Under the pieces are notes generated by a model. It was given only the letters and a program-made list of their open reading frames with translations. It searched no databases and had not been told where the DNA came from. Source: an uncultured Aquimarina sp. (GTDB lineage: Bacteria; Bacteroidota; Bacteroidia; Flavobacteriales; Flavobacteriaceae). From it: DNA of 64,000 nucleotides. This document shows, piece after piece, positions 46,669-55,033 of the stretch; the first letter of the stretch is position 1; every line of letters starts with the position of its first letter. The stretch covers positions 62,001-126,000 of the forward strand of contig CANMDW010000002.1 of NCBI GenBank assembly GCA_947496705.1, read 5' to 3'. Both the position numbers and the translations under genes were made by a program.

Positions 46669-47283
46669 TTAGGAAGCCAAACTTATTTCAGAAGAAAAAT
46701 CAAAAAATCGATAACAAAGCCTCTTAACTCCTCTTAGTACCTCACAGTGCTCATTTTCTATCTGGTGATCTGTGTTGGAATGATTAAAGGTAGTGTTGTT
46801 CAAAAAATCATTAGTCATTAATACATAGGAATGACTTTTTACTTCGTTTTTTAAAAGTAGATGCGATTCTAATACCGTCTTTCCGTAAAGTTTTTTGAAA
46901 TCTGCAATGCGATATTGTGTGATTTGACCATAATGTACAATCATTTTTAATGATAAGTTTAGAGTACCAGTTAGCTTTTTGTTAATCTTTTTCATATTGT
47001 TAGCGAAATTATTCCTCATTAATTGGAATTGCTTTAGAACTGATGTATAGCTCGGGGGAGATCCGAATTTATAATACAATATAGCGTCCCCTTCTATCTC
47101 CGAAATATGTAGGCCAAGCTGATTCATTTCTGTTATCGATGAAAGAAGCTTTGATAAAATATCCCTTCCGGTGATCAGGTCTGTGTTGTATACAAGTTGA
47201 GTAAACCCACTAATGTCTACGATTATAATAGTTCCTTTGGTAGGAGGATTACTTGTTTTATGTAAAGAATGAAAATGTTCCAT
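46669..47283 (-). CDS. DUF2652 (adenylate-cyclase-like) protein
   Basis: 204 residues. The pattern is that of DUF2652, a family related in fold to class III nucleotide cyclases: GTIIIVDISGFTQLVYNTD at about 17-35 (first metal Asp position), ISEIEGDAILYYKFG at about 59-73, SLKMIVHYGQI near 109 and KKLYGKTVLESHLLLKNEV near 127. It is unclear whether it is catalytic; the second metal site and adenine-specificity residues cannot be confirmed. It lies 4 bp after the NTF2/Atu4866 gene on the same strand, the last gene of that group. Confidence 0.8.
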   Translation of the reverse strand: MEHFHSLHKTSNPPTKGTIIIVDISGFTQLVYNTDLITGRDILSKLLSSITEMNQLGLHISEIEGDAILYYKFGSPPSYTSVLKQFQLMRNNFANNMKKINKKLTGTLNLSLKMIVHYGQITQYRIADFKKLYGKTVLESHLLLKNEVKSHSYVLMTNDFLNNTTFNHSNTDHQIENEHCEVLRGVKRLCYRFFDFSSEISLAS

Positions 47284-47287
47284 AATT

Positions 47288-48052
47288 TTATTGTTTCTTG
47301 AGTATCATACCAGCATGGTAAAGAATACCATCTTTAAATTCTCCATCTGCAACAAAGCCGGTATCATCTTTATAATCTATATGATTGCCAGTTATTTTGT
47401 AGCTTCCTTGGTATGCACTTTGACGATTACCTCGTGCTTCATCATATCGGTTATTAGGTAAGAGTTCGTGGCGTATATAACCATCTTCTGTAACCCACAT
47501 GCCGATATATTCTTTAGTTTCTTCTACTGTTTTGTTGCTGTTCATAGTTTTCAGTTTATTTAATTCATAAGTGTCTAAAAATGCCATGACTTCAATGATG
47601 CTATCCTGTCGCATTTTCATCATCCAAGCGTAATGGTTTTCGTAGGTATTACCTTGGTTTGTTTGGGTTTTTCCTTTCCAGTTTAACCATATAATATCAT
47701 CTTCGGCCGTTATGCTAATCAATTCTGGTTTTATCGAACTTTTCAGCATTTGAGTAATGGGGATCACTGCATTTTTTATAAAGTCTTCCTTTCCTTGATA
47801 GGTGCCACTGTAAGGTGCTCGTCCCGTGACAGTCCATATCACTTGCTGCTGAAGAAGATCGAAAATGCTTCCTTGATTTTTGCTCCATTCTTCGAATTTC
47901 ATGAGCACGGTCTCTTTATTGCGCTCTGCTATTTTATCTGCTATTTTTCCGTTTTGCCCGGTACAAGAAAACAGGTTCGTTATCAAAATGAAAAGGCCTA
48001 GGAAAAGAACGGAAACATTGAATTTCCGTTCTTGATGTTGATTATTCTGCAT
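47288..48052 (-). CDS. lipoprotein with NTF2/SnoaL-like and Atu4866-like domains
   Basis: 254 residues. Lipoprotein signal with Cys30 in LITNLFSCTG. Residues about 45-165 look like an NTF2/SnoaL-like cone (LLQQQVIWTVTGRAPYSGTYQGKEDF, given by position 63-88). Residues about 178-254 match the Atu4866-type beta-barrel (IGMWVTEDGYIRHELLPNNRYDEARG by position; RQSAYQGSYKITGNHIDY). Both domains bind small ligands; their fusion in one exported lipoprotein points to sensing or shuttling a small molecule in the periplasm. It is followed at 4 bp by the DUF2652 gene and preceded at 30 bp by an SDR gene. Confidence 0.75.
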   Translation of the reverse strand: MQNNQHQERKFNVSVLFLGLFILITNLFSCTGQNGKIADKIAERNKETVLMKFEEWSKNQGSIFDLLQQQVIWTVTGRAPYSGTYQGKEDFIKNAVIPITQMLKSSIKPELISITAEDDIIWLNWKGKTQTNQGNTYENHYAWMMKMRQDSIIEVMAFLDTYELNKLKTMNSNKTVEETKEYIGMWVTEDGYIRHELLPNNRYDEARGNRQSAYQGSYKITGNHIDYKDDTGFVADGEFKDGILYHAGMILKKQ

Positions 48053-48082
48053 TGGTGTTGATTTTTAGTAAATGTGAATAAT

Positions 48083-48925
48083 TCATATAATTTCTGTTGA
48101 CATTCCTAATTGCTGGTTGCTTGCCATTTCAGCTTGAATTCTTTCGATTTTCATTCCAGCATGTTGGTACGCATCCTTACCTAAAAATAAATGTACTAGA
48201 GGCGCCTCTTGCTCACTGACCTTGATAAGCACTTCTGCTGCTTTTTCAGGATCATTAGGTTGGTTACCATCAATTTGATTTAAATGAGCCTGTTCTGATT
48301 CTCTTGCAGATTCATAGACTTTGATAGGATTAGCAGGAGTTTTTACTGAACCTTTTGAGAGGAAATTGGTTCGAAAATATCCTGGATAGACCAAAGTCAC
48401 ATGTACCCCAAACTCATTCATCTCTTCGGCTAACGCTTCAGTAAATCCGGCTACAGCAAACTTAGTAGCACAATACAATCCAAATCCCGGGAAGTTACCA
48501 ATATAGCCTCCTATCGAAGAGATGTTAAAAATGTGCCCGGACTTTTGTTCGCGTAAAAAGGGTGTTGTGTGGCGAATGACATTTAACGAACCGAAAACAT
48601 TTACATCAAAACTGCTTTTGACTTCTTTATCACTCAATTCTTCTAAAGTTCCAGTCTGAGCGAAACCAGCATTATTGACAACTACATTAATGGTTCCAAA
48701 ATGATTGACTGTTTTAGCAATCACTTCTTTGACGTTGTTGTCATTCGTTACATCCATTTCTACCGGTAGAAATGTTTCTGAAGCATCCCCTATTTCATTG
48801 ATTAGAGATTCAGCATTGCGAGAAGTAGCAGCAACACGATAGCCGTTTAATAAGAGTTTTTTTACCAGAGTTAGTCCCATTCCTTTAGAAGCTCCGGTTA
48901 CAAACCATACTTTTTTAGTATTCAT
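48083..48925 (-). CDS. short-chain dehydrogenase/reductase (classical SDR)
   Basis: 280 residues. Cofactor-binding TGASKGMG at 10-17, NNAG near residue 87, and the catalytic Ser-Tyr-Lys set in NISSIGGYIG and YCATK. A basic residue after the second strand (ATSRNAE) suggests NADP preference. The substrate is unknown. It lies 84 bp downstream of a same-strand AraC gene and 30 bp upstream of the NTF2/Atu4866 lipoprotein gene, forming a regulator-enzyme-ligand-binding set. Confidence 0.9.
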   Translation of the reverse strand: MNTKKVWFVTGASKGMGLTLVKKLLLNGYRVAATSRNAESLINEIGDASETFLPVEMDVTNDNNVKEVIAKTVNHFGTINVVVNNAGFAQTGTLEELSDKEVKSSFDVNVFGSLNVIRHTTPFLREQKSGHIFNISSIGGYIGNFPGFGLYCATKFAVAGFTEALAEEMNEFGVHVTLVYPGYFRTNFLSKGSVKTPANPIKVYESARESEQAHLNQIDGNQPNDPEKAAEVLIKVSEQEAPLVHLFLGKDAYQHAGMKIERIQAEMASNQQLGMSTEII

Positions 48926-49009
48926 AATTTCTAGTTTTTAATTATAAATACAAAGTTGATTTAAAAGCTCATCTTCTAATTATGCTATACAAATCAAAAC
49001 TTATCAAAA

Positions 49010-49930
49010 TCAAACCTGCCGGCCGGTCAGGCGGGCATTTCTAAAAGAAGAAGGAGTAAGAGAAAGTTGTTGCTTAAAAAATTTATTAAAATGGGTTACT
49101 TCGTTAAAACCAAGTGCATGAGCAATTTCAGAAATATTCCATGCGCTATGCTTGAGTAATATTTTGGCTTCTTGCAGAATACGTTCTTGAATAACCTTAG
49201 ATGTGGACTTTTGTGTAGTCTTTTTTAAGGCCCTATTTAGGTGATTAACGTGTATAGCTAATTGATCGGCAAAGGCTGCTGGTGTACGAAGATTTAATCG
49301 TTGACGGGTGTCGTCTATAGGAAATTGTCTTTCTAAAAGCTCCATAAAGATAGTAGTGATCCTATGGGAGGCATTAGTTTCTTTTTTATGAAGATTGTTA
49401 GAGGGGTGAAGTTTCATCGCCTTATGGATCAATTCAAATACAAGTGTTCGTAGCATATCGTATTTATGGATGTACTCAGAATTAATCTCATCAAACATGC
49501 GCTCATAGATTACACTTATTTCTTCTGCTTGATTTTCTGATATCTCAAATATGGGCGTTCCATTGGGTTGAAAAAGGGAATAATTATTAAAATTTCCAAA
49601 CTGATGAAAAAATGAATCAGTAAACACGCAGAAGTAACCAGATTGCACTTTGTCAATTTCTTCCCAGTTATAAGGAACTTGAGGGTTGGCAAATAATAAA
49701 GCTCTTTTCTTAATTTCTATTACTTTATCAGCATAATGTACTTTGTTATTTCCTCTGATAAGGCTTATTTTAAAATAGTCTCTTCTGCTATAGGGAACCG
49801 GTTTTGCATTGGATCCTACGAAAGGCTCTAGCCTGAATACATTGAAGTGCCCAATCTCCTTATGAATACTATCTGGTACCCAATTAAGTTTGTGTTTATA
49901 AAAATCCTCTAAACTTTCAATTGAATTCAT
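49010..49930 (-). CDS. AraC-family transcriptional regulator
   Basis: 306 residues. An N-terminal cupin-like sensor (about 25-170; RRDYFKISLIRGNNKVHY) is followed by a C-terminal double helix-turn-helix (about 200-300) with IQERILQEAKILLKH, ISEIAHALGFNEVTHFNKFFKQ and LTPSSFRN. The final residues ARLTGRQV are encoded by a G+C-rich CCGGCCGG palindromic stretch, so the native end may have been altered by a repeat. It most likely controls the SDR gene group immediately downstream. Confidence 0.9.
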   Translation of the reverse strand: MNSIESLEDFYKHKLNWVPDSIHKEIGHFNVFRLEPFVGSNAKPVPYSRRDYFKISLIRGNNKVHYADKVIEIKKRALLFANPQVPYNWEEIDKVQSGYFCVFTDSFFHQFGNFNNYSLFQPNGTPIFEISENQAEEISVIYERMFDEINSEYIHKYDMLRTLVFELIHKAMKLHPSNNLHKKETNASHRITTIFMELLERQFPIDDTRQRLNLRTPAAFADQLAIHVNHLNRALKKTTQKSTSKVIQERILQEAKILLKHSAWNISEIAHALGFNEVTHFNKFFKQQLSLTPSSFRNARLTGRQV

Positions 49931-50087
49931 AATACAAAGTTATAAAATTCAAATAAGTTTTGCATGTAATCGTAGCAATTAATGAATGTCAGAAATTCGT
50001 TGGAGATATTGTTTATCCGTTGTTTTATGAGAACCTGTAGATTGAAAAGAATAACTATTCTTAACGAATATAATGCATAAAAAATAA

Positions 50088-50120
50088 GGCACCTTAGAAA
50101 GGTTATATTCTAAGGTACCC
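50088..50120 (-). terminator. terminator hairpin beyond the beta-propeller remnant
   Basis: GGCACCTTAGAA pairs with TTCTAAGGTACCC; counterpart of the perfect hairpin at 54775-54810 after the intact gene. Confidence 0.6.
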
Positions 50121-50161
50121 TCAATCAATAATTAAAAATACACTATTAGGGGGTATTATTA

Positions 50162-50351
50162 TTAATTCTTTATAAAACGTTTTGTAGAAGATCCATCAAC
50201 TTTTAGCATATACATACCGCGTTTTAGATTCGAAACATTTAATCGACCATTATATGTAGCATTCAGGACTTGTGTTCCATTACGATCAAAAATAGCTACT
50301 GTAGCATTCTTAGGAATCCCTTGTATCGCTATATAATCATTAGCCGGGTTT
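50162..50351 (-). pseudogene. 3' remnant of a third T9SS beta-propeller gene
   Basis: On the minus strand, 62 codons encode NPANDYIAIQGIPKNATVAI and go on to MYMLKVDGSSTKRFIKN before a TAA at 50162-50164. This is the T9SS sorting domain, nearly identical to the end of the protein at 54844-57525. The frame is cut at 50351, where unrelated sequence leading to the megasynthase begins. No start or upstream part remains. It shows that at least three tandem copies existed before an insertion or rearrangement. Confidence 0.88.
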
Positions 50352-50477
50352 AACCATCAGTCGGTGTCTTGAGTATGTTTTTCTTTCATTTCATGCGTTG
50401 TGCCTTATGTCCCTTCCGCAACGGAATTTGCGGAAGAGCGGACCTTGAGCCTAATTAACAAATGCTTTCGACCTGCT
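50352..50477. other. left junction sequence of the megasynthase cassette
   Basis: 126 bp of non-coding DNA, visibly richer in G+C than the flavobacterial background. CTTCCGCAA at 50413-50421 pairs with TTGCGGAAG at 50428-50436 (9-bp stem, loop of 6), probably a terminator of the source genome for the megasynthase, though no U-run follows. Confidence 0.5.
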
Positions 50478-53400
50478 TCACTCCGAATCAGCATGAGTAT
50501 GGACACCCTGTCGCTGATCTACCATTCGCCCAATAAACCATATAAATGGCTCGACTTGCCCTTTTAGCACACAGGCCCCCTTACAAATGCTATCAAGCAG
50601 TCCTTGTACATCAGATGACTGCAAAGCAGAAACCGCGGCTCTATCAGTAAAAAGTAACGAACAAGAAGGCAAATCACAACGCTTATGAGTACTTAATGTC
50701 ACGTCTCTATCTTTACATAAAATTGTGATGGGTTCAGACGGTTCAGAAACACGAACAGATATGGCAAGATTTGGGGTTGGAGCAGAATCTTCAGCTATAG
50801 ATTTTTTCAGGTAGTCAGCGAATGCATTGGCCCAGACCTCGACATCGGCATGCGTTATGTTTAAGTCTCTTGTTTCATCAAGTGTTGCAGCGAGTTGCTC
50901 ATCTACTTCACGTTCTGCTTCGAAGAGCGCTTCTAGCGTTTTGTCCACATCTTCACGTGTATGAGCGGCCGAGCAGATAAGTCTCAAGCGGCCTCGCCCG
51001 ATTTCTACAATGGGATAGGTAACTGCCAATGTTTGAACGCCACGTTCATATAAGCTCTGTACTATTGCATACAATTTATCTTTGTCGCCAAAATGAGGAG
51101 TGACAATAGGTCCGTCTCCAGTTCCTAGATCATACCCTTCCTCTTCGAATCGCCGGCGCATGTAACGGGTCATATCCCACAATTGCTCACGCAATGTATC
51201 ATCAGAACGTAGGCGCCGTAATGATGCGAGTGCTGCTGCTATATCTGCTGGACTAATGGAAGCTTGAAAGATATAGGCTCTAGAAGACGACTTCAAAAGG
51301 TCAATATGCTCCTGGCTAGCCGCAATAACTCCACCAATACTACCTAAGGCTTTGCTAAGTGTTGTCATGATGAAATCCACCTCTTCAGTAACGCCTTGAG
51401 CAGCACAAATACCGGCTCCACCTTCACCGTAAAAGCCAAAAGAATGGGCTTCGTCTACGAGTACGAGTGCATTATGTTTTTTTGCTGTACGTACGATTTC
51501 TGCAACCGGTGCAGTACCTTCGCCCATGCTATATACGCTTTCCAAAACCACTAGAACAGTACGATAGGGTGATACTTCGGATTTAAGGACTGCCGCCAGA
51601 TCAGATGCATTATTATGTTTGAACGTTCTAATAGTCGCACCGCTTAGACGAGCGCCATCAACAATAGATGCATGACAGAGCTGATCGATAACAACAACAT
51701 CGTTTTTACCCAGAAGCCCTGAAATCGCTCCAAGATTAGCGGTGTACCCAGTCGGAAACAGACAAGCGCTGGGCTTTCCTACCAAATCGGCAAACTCTTT
51801 CTCGAACTCCAGGTGTTGATTGGTCATACCTGTCGCTGCTGCCGAGATGCCCATTCCGGTACCAAAACGCTCTAAAGCAATAGAAGCTTCCTCGATAACT
51901 TTTGGATCTCGGTTCAATCCAAAATACAGATTGGTCGACCATATAATGGCTTCTTGCTCTTCATCATTATAGGAATCACTTACAACACCTCTAGCTGCGC
52001 TTCCCGTTTGCAATACCTTACCATAAGGGTTTCTGCGATTGCCGTTTACCATGTGCATGAGTTCTTGAACCAGCTTGCTCTTATCAGTAGCGCTCCATGA
52101 AGGGGCATTCGCAGCCTGAAATGTCGGATGACTGGACTGAATATTGGTTTGGAAGCTGGCAAGTGTATCTGTAGTCACACTAGGTCGCTTACCTGCTGAG
52201 CAGGAATCAGTGCCACTTCCCATCATATTGGTAATATAATTGACCAGTGCATTTGGGGTGGAGTGTTCAAAGATCACATACGCTGACAATTCTCGGCCCA
52301 ATAATTTAGAGAGTCGACTACTAAACTCTAAAGTAGTTAGCGAGTCGAGACCAAGGCTATCGAATGAATCGTTTGGTAATACGTGTGCGGGATCACCTAA
52401 GTTAAGGAGTGAAGCCACCTCACTCTGAATGATCGATAGTATCCCTGCTTGCTGTTCGTTATTTGAGCCTAACAAACCTTGTATGAGCATACTGGTGCTA
52501 TCGACTGCGTCGGTACTTTGGGAGATTGCAACTGTGTCTTTTTCAACATTCACCTGCTCTTCCAGGTTCATGAGTTTCTTGCGATCGAGTTTGTCATTGG
52601 GTAAAACAGGCAGTGCCTTTAGGTATTTTACAACCTGAGGAACCATATACTTTGGTAGTCGTTGTGATAAATAAGACTTGACCTTTGTCTCTGTCACCGC
52701 TTCATCTCTACGTACAACATAGACGACTAGTATTTTCTGACCAATACCTCCATCTACGGCTACTGCAGCCGCAGCGTCAACACCTTGCATCGACTCAAGT
52801 GTCGACTCAATTTCTTCAAGTTCAATTCTAAAGCCCCTGATCTTTACTTGTTGGTCAACGCGGCCAAGAAATTCGATCTCTCCATTGTCTGTCCACTGGC
52901 ACAAATCGCCCGTTTTGTACAACCGATTATCAGGAATCTGATCACTAGGTTCTATCTCGATAAAACGCTCCTTGGTCATCGCTTCATCATATAAGTACCC
53001 ACGCGCAAGCTTGCTTCCTGCGAGATACAATTCTCCAGCTACCCCAGCAGAAACGGGTTGCAAAGCATCATCCAAAATGTACGCACGCGAGTCTGGTACC
53101 GACTTGCCAATCGTAACTACTTTGGCACCCCGAGGCACTTCGGCAATGGTCGAATACACGGTATCTTCGGTAGGACCATACGCATTTAACACGCGCAGAC
53201 CCGGCCTTAGTGCATACACCTGTTCTACCAGTGAACGTTTGAGCGCTTCGCCACCAAATACCAAACATCGTATCCCTTCCGGTAATTTTTCGGTAGAAAG
53301 CAATGCCTGCACTGCCGATGCAACCATTACGCAAGTTCTCACCTGATCTACTGCAGGAAGTTTGGTAAGCTCAAGGGCGTTTTTCGCTAGTATTATGGTG

Positions 53401-54236
53401 CCACCCAGCGACAAAGTTCCCATAATTTCCATAACCGAAGTATCGAAACAAACAGAGGCACCAGCAAACACCCCTTTCAGCTCTTCATCACTGAATAGTT
53501 CGCGCATTGACTGACGCATGGTCACAACACTTTTGTGCTCGACAGCGACCCCTTTTGGTCGTCCCGTTGAACCCGAGGTATAGATCACATATGCCAAATC
53601 GTTCGCGGATGGTCGTACCGAGCTATCCGTATGATTGCCAACTTTATTCATCCACAAGAGCTCACGTACTCCATTGCATAGGTTGGCAGTGCTGTCATTA
53701 TCGACAATAGCTGCCACAGCACGAGAATGCTCTAACATATATCGGACCCGATCTTTTGGATATGCGGGATCCAACGGTACATATGCACATCCTGCTTGCA
53801 TCACACCAATTAGAGCAGCAACCAGTTCCCAAGAGCGGTTCATACACACCCCGACCAATGATTCTGGTTCTACCCCACGGCTCTTGAGCTCTCCGGCAAC
53901 CTCACTAGCCCGTTTCATGAGACCCTTATAGTCAATTTTGGTTTCGCCATCGATAATTGCTATCCGTTCTGGATATTCTAGCATTTGCTTCGCAATCAGT
54001 CCACAAATTGTTGTTTCCAAATCGTCGCCAGTTTTTTGAGCCAGCTCTTTCTCCATTAATTTTTGCAAATCCTGGGCAGCCATCCCAATTATCTCTTCTG
54101 CATGCTTCACACCCGCTGCACTCAACATGCGCTGTCGGTTGCTAGCAATTTCGCCCTCGCTCGAGCCTGAATTAAAACGGTCTAATTTATCTACATTGGT
54201 TAACAGCTCACTAAAAAACTGAGTTAATTTATCCAT
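50478..54236 (-). CDS. A-T-alpha-oxoamine synthase megasynthase with SCP2-like tail
   Basis: 1252 residues, not a standard NRPS. Residues about 1-70 are a linker. The adenylation domain (about 72-565) has [11 protein letters not shown] at 219-229, [31 protein letters not shown] and the catalytic Lys549 in LPNDKLDR. The carrier domain (about 605-675) has LGLDSL with phosphopantetheine Ser632. A complete PLP-dependent alpha-oxoamine synthase (KAPA/serine-palmitoyl-transferase type, about 745-1140) has [19 protein letters not shown] (Asp928, His931) and TTLSKALGS with PLP Lys962. The last 100 residues weakly resemble an SCP2 lipid-binding domain. There is no condensation, thioesterase or reductase domain. 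Inferred chemistry: an activated amino acid thioester is condensed, with decarboxylation, with a second amino acid, giving an alpha-amino ketone. G+C and codon use differ strongly from neighbours; direct repeats and an IS66 scrap flank it. Confidence 0.9.
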   Translation of the reverse strand: MDKLTQFFSELLTNVDKLDRFNSGSSEGEIASNRQRMLSAAGVKHAEEIIGMAAQDLQKLMEKELAQKTGDDLETTICGLIAKQMLEYPERIAIIDGETKIDYKGLMKRASEVAGELKSRGVEPESLVGVCMNRSWELVAALIGVMQAGCAYVPLDPAYPKDRVRYMLEHSRAVAAIVDNDSTANLCNGVRELLWMNKVGNHTDSSVRPSANDLAYVIYTSGSTGRPKGVAVEHKSVVTMRQSMRELFSDEELKGVFAGASVCFDTSVMEIMGTLSLGGTIILAKNALELTKLPAVDQVRTCVMVASAVQALLSTEKLPEGIRCLVFGGEALKRSLVEQVYALRPGLRVLNAYGPTEDTVYSTIAEVPRGAKVVTIGKSVPDSRAYILDDALQPVSAGVAGELYLAGSKLARGYLYDEAMTKERFIEIEPSDQIPDNRLYKTGDLCQWTDNGEIEFLGRVDQQVKIRGFRIELEEIESTLESMQGVDAAAAVAVDGGIGQKILVVYVVRRDEAVTETKVKSYLSQRLPKYMVPQVVKYLKALPVLPNDKLDRKKLMNLEEQVNVEKDTVAISQSTDAVDSTSMLIQGLLGSNNEQQAGILSIIQSEVASLLNLGDPAHVLPNDSFDSLGLDSLTTLEFSSRLSKLLGRELSAYVIFEHSTPNALVNYITNMMGSGTDSCSAGKRPSVTTDTLASFQTNIQSSHPTFQAANAPSWSATDKSKLVQELMHMVNGNRRNPYGKVLQTGSAARGVVSDSYNDEEQEAIIWSTNLYFGLNRDPKVIEEASIALERFGTGMGISAAATGMTNQHLEFEKEFADLVGKPSACLFPTGYTANLGAISGLLGKNDVVVIDQLCHASIVDGARLSGATIRTFKHNNASDLAAVLKSEVSPYRTVLVVLESVYSMGEGTAPVAEIVRTAKKHNALVLVDEAHSFGFYGEGGAGICAAQGVTEEVDFIMTTLSKALGSIGGVIAASQEHIDLLKSSSRAYIFQASISPADIAAALASLRRLRSDDTLREQLWDMTRYMRRRFEEEGYDLGTGDGPIVTPHFGDKDKLYAIVQSLYERGVQTLAVTYPIVEIGRGRLRLICSAAHTREDVDKTLEALFEAEREVDEQLAATLDETRDLNITHADVEVWANAFADYLKKSIAEDSAPTPNLAISVRVSEPSEPITILCKDRDVTLSTHKRCDLPSCSLLFTDRAAVSALQSSDVQGLLDSICKGACVLKGQVEPFIWFIGRMVDQRQGVHTHADSE

Positions 54237-54774
54237 TTATTCTTTTTTTTGTAAAAGTAAAGAACGCATAGATATGTCGAATAAAAATGAAGTATACAAT
54301 AAGTAGACTCAGGGAAATGTGGTGTTAATGAAAAGTGTACAGGGAATAGACAAAAACTATTAAATTGCTAATAATCAAATATTTAAACTTTCATTTTTTT
54401 TATAATATTGAATAATTCTAATTACACTCTTATTCCTGTTTTAGACTAAGCAATGAGATAAAACTATTTCATGTAAGAAATAATTTACTATTGAAAATAT
54501 GAAAACTACTTATACTTTTTACAAATTAAAACTGTATTTCCAAAAATTTGTTTGAACTATCAGAAGGGTTTGATCCTACTCATTTTACACATTATTGGAA
54601 AAATAAGAAAGGGCAGGTATATTTTTTCAGTTTATCCCATAATTTTAGTATATAGCCAATAGTTTTTCCTATAGCACTTTTAGGAAGTACCTGAAGGACT
54701 TGTTCTTTTAGCCAATTTTCTAATCCATCTAAAACGGGGTGTGCTTTTGTATTAAATTAAAAACAGCATTAAAT
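54237..54774. other. 538-bp non-coding region upstream of the megasynthase
   Basis: AT-rich, so native rather than donor DNA. It contains the IS66 remnant (54612-54749) and, on the plus strand at 54559-54657, a frame reading LSEGFDPTHFTHYW to GQVYFFSLSHNFSI and ending in TAG, which looks like a gene scrap but lacks an in-frame start. A TACTTTTAC near 54252-54260 (minus strand) may act as a -7 box close to the megasynthase start. Confidence 0.5.
54612..54749 (-). pseudogene. IS66-family transposase remnant
   Basis: On the minus strand the frame reads KAHPVLDGLENWLKEQVLQV then LPKSAIGKTIGYILKLWDKL and KKY, the C-terminal third of an IS66-type transposase (family pattern PKSPLGKAIxYxLNQW). Both ends are missing: no DDE core, no terminal repeats, no IS66 accessory genes. 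It lies immediately beside the right direct repeat of the cassette. Confidence 0.7.
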
Positions 54775-55033
54775 AAGGCACCTTAGAATATGAATTTTCT
54801 AAGGTGCCTTCATAATTAAAATACACTACTATTAGGATTGCTGTTAATTTTTTATAAAACGTTTCGTTGAAGATCCATTAACTTTTAGCATATACATACC
54901 TCGTTTTAGATTCGAAACATTTAATCGACCATTATATTTAGTATTCAAGACTTGTGTTCCGTTACGATCAAAAATAGCTACTGTAGCATTTTTAGGAATC
55001 CCTTGTATCGCTAGATAATCGTTAGCCGGGTTT
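54772..55033. repeat. direct repeat, right copy (flanks the megasynthase cassette)
   Basis: Same orientation and content as 50083-50351: terminator hairpin plus the T9SS-domain codons. Here it is the true 3' end of the intact beta-propeller gene at 54844-57525. Confidence 0.85.
54775..54810 (-). terminator. terminator hairpin after beta-propeller gene B
   Basis: AAGGCACCTTAGAA at 54775-54788 pairs perfectly with TTCTAAGGTGCCTT at 54797-54810, loop of 8; 33 bp beyond the stop. Confidence 0.7.

Larger units (their letters stand above)
50083..50351. repeat. direct repeat, left copy (flanks the megasynthase cassette)
   Basis: This segment, holding a terminator hairpin and the last 62 codons of a beta-propeller gene, is repeated in the same orientation at 54772-55033 with few differences. 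Identity stops abruptly at 50351/55033, after GCCGGGTTT in both. The megasynthase gene lies between the two copies. Confidence 0.85.

Noticed and set aside
50478..54236. Biotin-synthesis BioF fused to an acyl-activating enzyme
   Set aside because: The adenylation domain has all NRPS core motifs including the amino-group-binding Asp, and no bio genes are nearby.
54559..54657. Small plus-strand gene ending FSLSHNFSI
   Set aside because: There is no in-frame start codon; joining it to the upstream MKTTYTFYK frame needs a frameshift. Treated as a possible gene scrap only.
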